A stretch of DNA of 64,000 nt from Delphinus delphis (taxonomy: Eukaryota; Chordata; Mammalia; Artiodactyla; Delphinidae), in contig NC_082687.1 of NCBI RefSeq assembly GCF_949987515.2, positions 124,291,838 to 124,355,837 on the forward strand, in the 5' to 3' direction. The position numbers and the translations under genes were made by a program. Positions 57,249-64,000 of the stretch are shown here, piece by piece. Each line of letters opens with the position of its first letter. The stretch's first letter is position 1. Below the pieces are notes generated by a model. It saw only the letters and a program-made list of their open reading frames with translations, was not told the DNA's origin and ran no database searches.

Positions 57249-59384
57249 CCTATTTCTTAATATATTACTCCTATCATTAAATTGTCTGATCTTCAAAAGT
57301 TCAATTTCTCTGTCAAGGTATTAAAATTTTATCTACAGTGAACCAAAACATGCAGAGAGAGAAATAAAATAACTCAAATATCACAAATAATGCTATAGCT
57401 AAGATATAGGGACACATATATACATTTTACTATGATACATAACAAAACATAGTTCACTTGAAGTAATTGTGTTAATTATATGTATATGTATATAAATTTA
57501 AAATTTCAAAGGACAGGGAGAATGATCTGGGTCTCAAACACTTAACGTATTCTAATAGAGTCAAATTGGATCTCTTGGTCTTAAGTACAATTAAAACTGA
57601 AATTTTTTTCTATTTTACTTGTCAATATTTTTTGGAAAAAAAATTAAGACTGGAGGATTTCATCTAATAAGAAAGTAAGCATTTTAAACATGTAAGGAGA
57701 CCATGGTACCTCAGTCTTATCAACATACTAGCCTGTTCAGAAAGCAAATATGAATTGAGTTTGTCCAAAGGACAATATTTAACTAGTCTGTTTTGGACAA
57801 AATATAAGCTACCTAGTATTACAAAATAGGAAAAAGTATAGTATTTCATTTATCTTGACAGTAAAAAGAAAACAGTTTAGATCTCTATCTCTGTGCCTTT
57901 ATATTGGAACATTATTTCCTATTTAACATTTATATACCTTGTATAAAATTCTGATAAGGAAGGGTTTTTTTTGAAAAAGGGTCCATTCAGTTGAATTACC
58001 AATTTAAAAAAAAAAAATAGGACATGATATTTCACCATTAGGGAGGGGAAGCCCAGAAAAGACATGTTATTTATCATGTAATAAATGACTCATGACTTTT
58101 TAAATCTCTTTCAGTTCAGGACACTAAAACATTTTGAGAATGAAATCTCCTCCAGAATTAAAACATGTGAACCAGGCATAACCATGAGAAAGTATTAATC
58201 AAAGACTCCTATTCATACTATTTTTAAAAATCATAGAATATTGAGATGCCAGAGGGAGAAAAATATAACTAAAAGAAATGTTAAAAAAGCTAAACCTACC
58301 AAATAACTAAAAATTCAGAATATAAAAATATTATATTAATTTTTATTATAAAAAAGTAATTTATAAAATTAGATTATATTAGATGCAAAAGTATATTTAT
58401 GTAACCATTCTAGGAAGTTTCTCCAGAGGAAATGCTTTAGTAAATAAGAGTGATAATAGTTTGGTTTTTTTCCCTCTAAATTGTTCAATCATTTTCATTA
58501 CCTTTTCATTTACATTTGCTTTTTCATTCTTTAAGAAAAATATAAGAATGGTAGTCAATGACTCAATTTTAAATTTCTCAAAATTTCACATATGTACTTT
58601 ACACTCAACAAAGGAAGCATTTTGTTTCACAAGCCTGGATAATCAGGCATGTTGACCCATTGACTAAAGCAATGCTGACCAGCCTCTGCAAGGCCTGGCT
58701 ACCTCTAGAAATGTTCCTTTTCTGCCAAAAGAGAGATCTGTACAGCAAAACCATATGATAAGTGTTCAAGCAGGTATCACCTCCTTAAGTTTCCTTTCTT
58801 TTTTTTCTTTTTGTTTTTAATGGAAAAGAAGCTCTATTTCCTATTTGTAGATTCTGGAGGCATAGCCAAGGCCATAGCTATGGAGATCTAGCTTAGGTTT
58901 GAATAAGAGCTGTATAGATAAAAATGTAACGTGGCCTATTTCTCAATTTCAATTCTACCTGCTTTAGCAGTTGAGCAGATGCATCTCATGAAATATAACC
59001 TGAAACCTGGAATGACTTCCTTTACTTCAACTTTAATGGATCATCAGGGACAACATGAATGAAGGAATATTCCTCACTGCAGAACACTTGCATCACATCC
59101 TCAGTTTTCTAAGTGCTCAACCTTACCAATCTTCATGATACACTTCAGTTTTCTATAATTTTTGTAGCCTTATACCTTTCTAAATAGTTTCCGATTCTAT
59201 TTCAAAACGCTGAAGATTCAACGTAAACTGCATATTTTTTCTCCAAAGAGACTATTAAATAAGGATAAAAAGATATAATTTGAGTATACCAGCCCTAATG
59301 CTAAAATGATATAATTAGGTTAAAAAGCAGATGTCAGCAATTTTCCAAAAAATTTTGTAACAGATTTGTTATTTAAGAACTAAC
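57249..59384. other. Unclassified AT-rich non-coding sequence
   Basis: About 2.1 kb with no gene or repeat family recognised. Confidence 0.5.
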
Positions 59385-61467
59385 TCAGGGAGATTGGCCA
59401 AGGCCCTGAGTTCATCTCTTCTCACAGGCACACCAAAATTACAACTACTTACAGAGCAGCTGTAGGTGAGAAAGACCTGAAGACCAGCAGAAAAGATCTT
59501 CTACTACTAAATATATAAAGAAGGATCTGCAACAAGAAGGGGAGGAGGAGTGGAGATGTGGAATAGACAAGACCCATTCCCCAGGTAGGTCACCCACAAA
59601 TGGAAGTATAGTTACAATTACAGAAGTTCTCCCCAGGGAGCAAAAGATCTGAACCCTGCATCAGCTCCCAAGGCCTCAGTCCTGCCCACCAGTGGGCCAG
59701 AACTAGCACAGAGACCCCTCAGCAACCACAGCAAGTCACCTCAGGACCCAATGCCACCTATCAGCAGGTTAGCACCAGCCCCAGAACTACTGGGCCCTGC
59801 AAGCCAGCTCCCCTAGGACACCCAGGCCCAAATCCAGCTGTTCTGGGCCCTGGCCCCCATGGATCAGTGGGCAGAAACCAGCTTCTGGACACCCAGGCAA
59901 GTAGCCAGCTACCAGTGGCAGACAGCCTCTGCACAAGGTAGGGCCAGGAATCCAATCAGGTCAGGCACCAGCCCTACCTAACTTCACACCACAGTAACTG
60001 GTCCAGTCCCAACAGAAGGGCACACTTAGCCCACATAGGGGGCACCCCTACAGCATATATCTCCGGTGAGCAGAGGAGACTGTGCTGCTGGGTCCCATAG
60101 AACACTTCCTACATAAAACTACTTCTCCAAGGTCGGGAAATGTAACCAATGTAACTAATACATACAAATAAACACAGAGAATTAGGCAAAGTGAGGCGAC
60201 ATACAAGGGAACTCCCATAAGACTGTCAGCTGACTTTTCAGCAGAAACTTCGCAGGCCAGACAGGAGTGGCACAATATATTTAGTGATGAAAGGAAAAAA
60301 ATTACAACCAAGAATCCTCTACCCAGCAGGACTGTCATTCAGATATGAATTTAAGAAGACTGAAATCATATCAAACATCTTTTCTTACCACAACACTATG
60401 AAACAGATAACCATTATAAGAAAAAAAACTGCAAAAAACAAACACGTGGAAGCTAAACAGTATTCTAACAACCAATGGATCACTAAAGAAGTCAAAGAGG
60501 AAATTAAAAAATAGCTGAAGACAATTGAAAATGGAAACACAACAATCAAATATCTATAGAACATAGCAAATGCAGTTCTAAGAGGGAGGTTATGGTGATA
60601 CAAGCCTACCTCAGGAAATAAGAAAAATCTCAAATAAGCTAACTGCACACATAAAAGAGCTAGGAAAAGAAGAACAAACAAAACCCAGGGTCAGTAGAAG
60701 AAAAGAAATAACAATGAACAGAGCAGAAATAAATTAAATAGTCTAAAAAGCAGAAACGATCAATTAAACTATGACCTGGTTCTTTGAAAACATAAATATA
60801 ATTGATAAATCTTTAGCCAGAATCATCAAGAAAAAAAGAGAGCGGACACAAATAAATAAGATCAGAAATGAAAGAGATGTTACAAATGACACCACAGAAA
60901 TGCAAAGAATCAAAAGAGATTATTATGAACAATTATATGCAAATGGACAACCTAAAAGAAATGCATACGTTTCTAGAAATGTACAATTTCCAAAGACTGA
61001 ATCAGGAAAAAATAGAAAATATGAACCGACCAATTACCAGTAATAAAATTGAATCAGCTATAAAAAAAAAAATTTCTAAACTCCCAACAAACAAAAGTCC
61101 AGGACCAGATGGCTTCATAGGTGAAATATACCAAACATTTAAAGAAGATTTAACACCTATGTTTCACAAACTTCTCTTAAAAATTTCAGAGGAAGGAACA
61201 GTTCCAATCTCATTCTCTGAGGCCACCATCTCCCTGATACCAAAACCAGACAAAGATATCACAAAAAAAGAAAATTACAGGCCAATACCACTGATGAGCA
61301 TAGAAGCAAAAATCCTCAACAAAATATTAGCAAACTGAACCCAGAAATACATTAAAAGTATCATATATCATGATCAAGTGGGATTTACCCCAGGAATGCA
61401 AGGATTTTTCAATATCTACAAATAAATCAATGTGATACACCACATTAACAAACTGAAGAATAAAAAC
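59385..61467 (+). mobile_element. LINE-1 5' part: 5' UTR, ORF1 end and ORF2 start with internal deletions
   Basis: Begins with 5'-UTR-like sequence (CCTGAGTTCATCTCTTCTCA, CCAAAATTACAACTACTTAC) and continues GC-rich to about 60140. It then jumps to the ORF1 C-terminal region (ACATACAAGGGAACTCCCAT, TTTTCAGCAGAAACTTCGCA, CCAAGAATCCTCTACCCAGC; about 60199-60330). Next it jumps to the ORF2 endonuclease end (TGAAATCATATCAAACATCT, about 60360) and runs on through ORF2. Most of ORF1 and the endonuclease domain are therefore missing. ORF2 ends abruptly at a CATATG shared with the inverted piece to its right. Confidence 0.8.
60868..61338 (+). pseudogene. L1 ORF2 remnant upstream of the reverse-transcriptase core (156 codons)
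   Basis: L1 ORF2p linker and N-terminal reverse-transcriptase segment, with [18 protein letters not shown] near residue 75 and [19 protein letters not shown] (the RT-0/1 region), ending at a stop after KILAN. The catalytic domain that should follow is absent, because the element jumps to inverted sequence. Dead copy. Confidence 0.85.
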
Positions 61468-62106
61468 CATATGGTAACTTTTATTTTAGGTTTCTTTTTT
61501 TATGGTACGCGGGCCTCTCATTGTTGTGGCCTCTCCCATTGCAGAGCACAGGCTCCAGATGCGCAGGCTCAGCAGCCATGGCTCACAGGCCTAGCCGCTC
61601 CGCGGCACGTGGGATCTTCCCAGACCGGGGCACGAACCCGTGTCCCCTGCATTGGCAGGCGGACTCTCAACCACTGCGCCACCAGGGAAGCCCTATTTTT
61701 AGTTTTTTAAGGAACCTCCATATTGTTCTCCATAGCGGCTGCACCAATTTACATTCCCACCAGCAGTGTAGGAGGGTTCCTCTTTCTCCACACCCTCTCC
61801 AGCATTTACTATTTAGTAGAATTTTTAATGATGGCCATTCTGACTGGTGTGAGGTGACACCTCATTATAGTTTTGATTTGCATTTCTCCAATAATTAGTG
61901 ATATTGAGCATGTTTTCATGTGCCTGTTGCCCACCTGTATGTCTTCTTTGGAGAAATGTTTATTTAGATCTTCTGCCCACTTTTTGATTGCATTGTATTT
62001 TTGTTTTTGTTTTTTTTGATATTAAGGGGTATGATCTCTTTGTATATTTTGGAAATTAACCCCTTGTCAGTATTGTCATTTGCAAATATTTTCTCCATTC
62101 CATAGG
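61468..62106 (-). mobile_element. Inverted L1 fragment lodged inside the L1 mosaic, carrying a SINE
   Basis: Antisense ORF2 C-terminal sequence: CATATGGTAACTTTTATTTT, then after the SINE ATTTTTAGTTTTTTAAGGAA, CAATTTACATTCCCACCAGC, ATGGCCATTCTGACTGGTGT, CACTTTTTGATTGCATTGTA, ACCCCTTGTCAGTATTGTCA and TTGCAAATATTTTCTCCATT. It replaces the ORF2 catalytic core of the surrounding sense L1. Both junctions show short shared bases: CATATG at the left and TTTGT at the right. It differs enough from the sense copy at 62660-63070 to be from another L1 rather than an inversion of it. Confidence 0.75.
61497..61693 (-). mobile_element. CHR-type tRNA-derived SINE, short form, nested in the inverted L1 piece
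   Basis: Antisense copy with GTACGCGGGCCTCTCATTGT, CCGGGGCACGAACCCGTGTC and GCGCCACCAGGGAAGCCC. TATTTTAGGTTTCTT (61482) and TATTTTTAGTTTTTT (61694) form an imperfect target duplication inside the antisense L1. That shows the order: sense L1 first, inverted piece second, SINE last. An L1-SINE chimeric open frame (61432-61710) is an artefact. Confidence 0.92.
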
Positions 62107-63598
62107 TTTGTGTATGGAGACACAAAAGACTCCGAATAGCCAAAGCAGACTTGAGGGAAAAAAATGGAGCTGGAGAAATCAGGCTCCCAGACTTCAGACT
62201 ATACTACAAAGCTACAGTAATCAAGACAATATGGTACTGGCACAAAAACAGAAACATAGATCAATGGAACAAGATAGAAAGCCCAGAGATAAACCCATGC
62301 ACCTATGGTCAACTAATCTATGACAAAGGAGGCAAAGATATAAAATGGAGAAAAAAACAGTGTCTTCAATAAGTGGTGCTGGGAAAACTGGACAGCTACA
62401 TGTAAAAGAATGAAATTAGAACACTCCCTAACACCATACACAAAAACAAACTCAAAATGGATTCAAGACCTAAATGTAAGACCAGACACTATAAAACTCT
62501 TAGAGGAAAACATAGGAAAAACATTCTTTGACATAAATCACATCAAGATCTTTTTTGATCCACCTCCTAGAGTAATGGAAACAAAAATAAACAAATGGGA
62601 CCTAATGAAACTTCAAAGCTTTTGCACAGCAAAGGAAACCATAAACACAACGAAAATACAACCCTCAGAATGGGAGAAAATATTTGCAAATGAATCAACG
62701 GACAAAGGATTAATCTCCAAAATATATAAACAGCTCATGAAGCTCAATATTAAAGAAACAATCATCCCAATCCAAAAATGGGCTGAAGACCTAAATAGAC
62801 ATTTCTTCAAAGAAGACATACAGATGGCCAAGAAGCACATGAAAAGCTGCTCAACATCACTAATTATTAGAGAAATGCAAACCAAAACTACAATGAGGTA
62901 TCAACTCATACCAGTTAGAATGGGCATCATCAGAAAATCTACAAACAACAAATGCTGGAGAGGGCATGGAGAAAAGGGAAGCCTCTTGCACTGTTGGTGG
63001 GAATGTAAATTGATACAGCCACTATGGAGAACAGTATGGAGTTTTCTTGAAAAACTAAAACTAGAATTACCATATGACGCAGAAATCCCACTACTGGGCA
63101 TATACCCAAAGAAAACCATAATTCAAAAAGACACATGCACCCCAATGTTCACTGCAGCACTATTTACAATAGCAGCTCATGGAAGCAACCTAAATGCCCA
63201 TTGACAGACAAATGGATAAAGAAGTTGTGGTAAATATATAGAATGCAATATTCTTCAGCCATAAAACGGAACGAAACTGAGTCATTTGTTGAGACGTGGA
63301 TGGACCTAGAGACTGTCATACAGAGTGAAGTAAGTCAGAAAGAGAAAAACAAATATCATATATTAACGCATGTATGTGGAACCTAGAAAAATGGTACAGA
63401 TGAACCGGTTTGCAGGGCAGCAGTTGAGACACAGATGTAGAGAACAAATGTATGGACACCAAGGGGGGAAAGTGGTGGGAAGTGGGGGTGTTGGTGTGAT
63501 GAATTGCGTGATTGGGATTGACATGTATACACTGATGTGTATAAAATTGATGACTAATAAGAACCTGCAGTATAAAAATACAAACAAAAAAAACAACT
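62107..63598 (+). mobile_element. LINE-1 3' part: ORF2 C-terminus, 3' UTR and A tail
   Basis: Resumes sense ORF2 at GTGTATGGAGACACAAAAGA and runs to the 3' UTR (GAACCGGTTTGCAGGGCAGC, AACAAATGTATGGACACCAA, GATTGGGATTGACATGTATA, AACCTGCAGTATAAAAATAC) and an A-rich tail. The right flank AACAACTAATAC loosely resembles AAGAACTAACTC just before 59385. If that is the target duplication, the whole 59.4-63.6 kb block is one L1 insertion later rearranged. Confidence 0.85.
62410..63204 (+). pseudogene. L1 ORF2 C-terminal remnant (264-codon open stretch)
   Basis: C-terminal third of ORF2p: a [20 protein letters not shown] segment, [20 protein letters not shown] (residues 123-142) and the cysteine-rich [19 protein letters not shown] (182-200). 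The second cysteine of the usual CWRGCGEKG is histidine (residue 186). After [14 protein letters not shown] the frame is lost by an indel. It has no reverse-transcriptase or endonuclease domain, so it cannot be active. Confidence 0.88.
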
Positions 63599-64000
63599 AA
63601 TACTAAACTTTCTTTCGGTTATTTGTATGGAAATATGTTAATATAAATGTTTCAGACATTACATGAAATTTCTAAAAATCTTATATGTTCTGGTATAATG
63701 TTATAAGTCACAAGTCTAGTTATTACTTTAAAATATCTATCTCAGAAATAACTAAATTTCCTTGTCAATTGCTTTATTATGAACTTTCATCAAATCTTTA
63801 ACTGTGGTCATTTTAAGTCTTTTGTCATTTACAGACAGTTCTGGGTGTACTCTGATGCTTTTGCAAAAATGTTCCTATAAAAGGTTTTCAACTTCAAGGA
63901 ATTCATAGAAAAGACTCTGACAAGTACAGGTTTCTGGTAACTGACTATACTGCTGAACTGAATGAATAAGCATTTTCACAACTCTAATGCAAAATTGATG
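63599..64000. other. Unclassified non-coding sequence
   Basis: No gene or repeat recognised up to the end of the window. Confidence 0.5.

Noticed and set aside
61432..61710. L1-SINE fusion open frame
   Set aside because: Chance read-through from ORF2 into a nested SINE; no evidence for expression.
1..64000. CRISPR arrays, operons, phage or bacterial defence systems
   Set aside because: Composition and repeat content are those of a mammalian nuclear genome; the only tandem arrays are simple microsatellites.

Overview
The window looks like nuclear DNA from a cetacean (whale, dolphin or porpoise). It is AT-rich and dense in retrotransposons, and I can support no host protein-coding gene, tRNA gene or other functional RNA gene in it. 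The assignment rests on six copies of a tRNA-headed SINE beginning 'GGGCTTCCCTGGTGGCGCAG' or its complement. These match the CHR-type SINEs of cetaceans, hippos and ruminants, and four of the six are a short form that I associate with cetaceans. The young LINE-1 copies have artiodactyl/cetacean-type 3' ends, and a short mariner hairpin of the kind common in cetartiodactyls is present. All family names come from recognising sequence; no database was searched.

Layout. From 1 to 9.7 kb: a 3'-end LINE-1 (L1) with perfect target-site duplications, a mariner hairpin, old L1/HAL1 and L2 pieces, an ERV1-type LTR and a MIR. From 10.5 to 13.1 kb: one L1 insertion with a large 5' inversion, carrying a decayed ORF2 reverse transcriptase. 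From 14 to 18.1 kb: L2, three MIRs, an old L1 3' end, a long-form SINE and a CA microsatellite. From 20.5 to 24 kb: an L1 3' end of a second type, a long-form SINE with an 11-bp duplication, a MaLR LTR and a MER5-type hAT element. From 24 to 41 kb the sequence is mostly unclassified, with microsatellites, a MER20 copy, MIR/L2 ends and an unexplained 70-bp duplicated segment. From 41.4 to 44 kb lies a long, ancient, antisense L2 covering the reverse transcriptase region and split by younger insertions. From 46 to 49.6 kb there are two opposed old L1 copies, one holding a 250-bp almost pure purine tract and the other a SINE. From 51 to 55.6 kb: MIRs, an ERVL-like LTR, a MaLR LTR split by a SINE, and L2. 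At 55.8 to 56.6 kb there is a CpG-rich patch that no repeat explains. From 56.7 to 57.2 kb there is a truncated L1, and from 59.4 to 63.6 kb a rearranged L1 mosaic running from 5' UTR to poly(A).

No genes work together here. The content is a layered record of insertions: L2, MIR and MER elements are oldest, then MaLR and old L1, then lineage L1 and CHR SINEs. The window could be intergenic or lie inside a large intron; the sequence does not decide this. I found no convincing undescribed biological system. The items most worth checking are the CpG-rich patch, the 70-bp duplication, the 5'-inverted L1 copies, the L1 mosaic and the purine tract.
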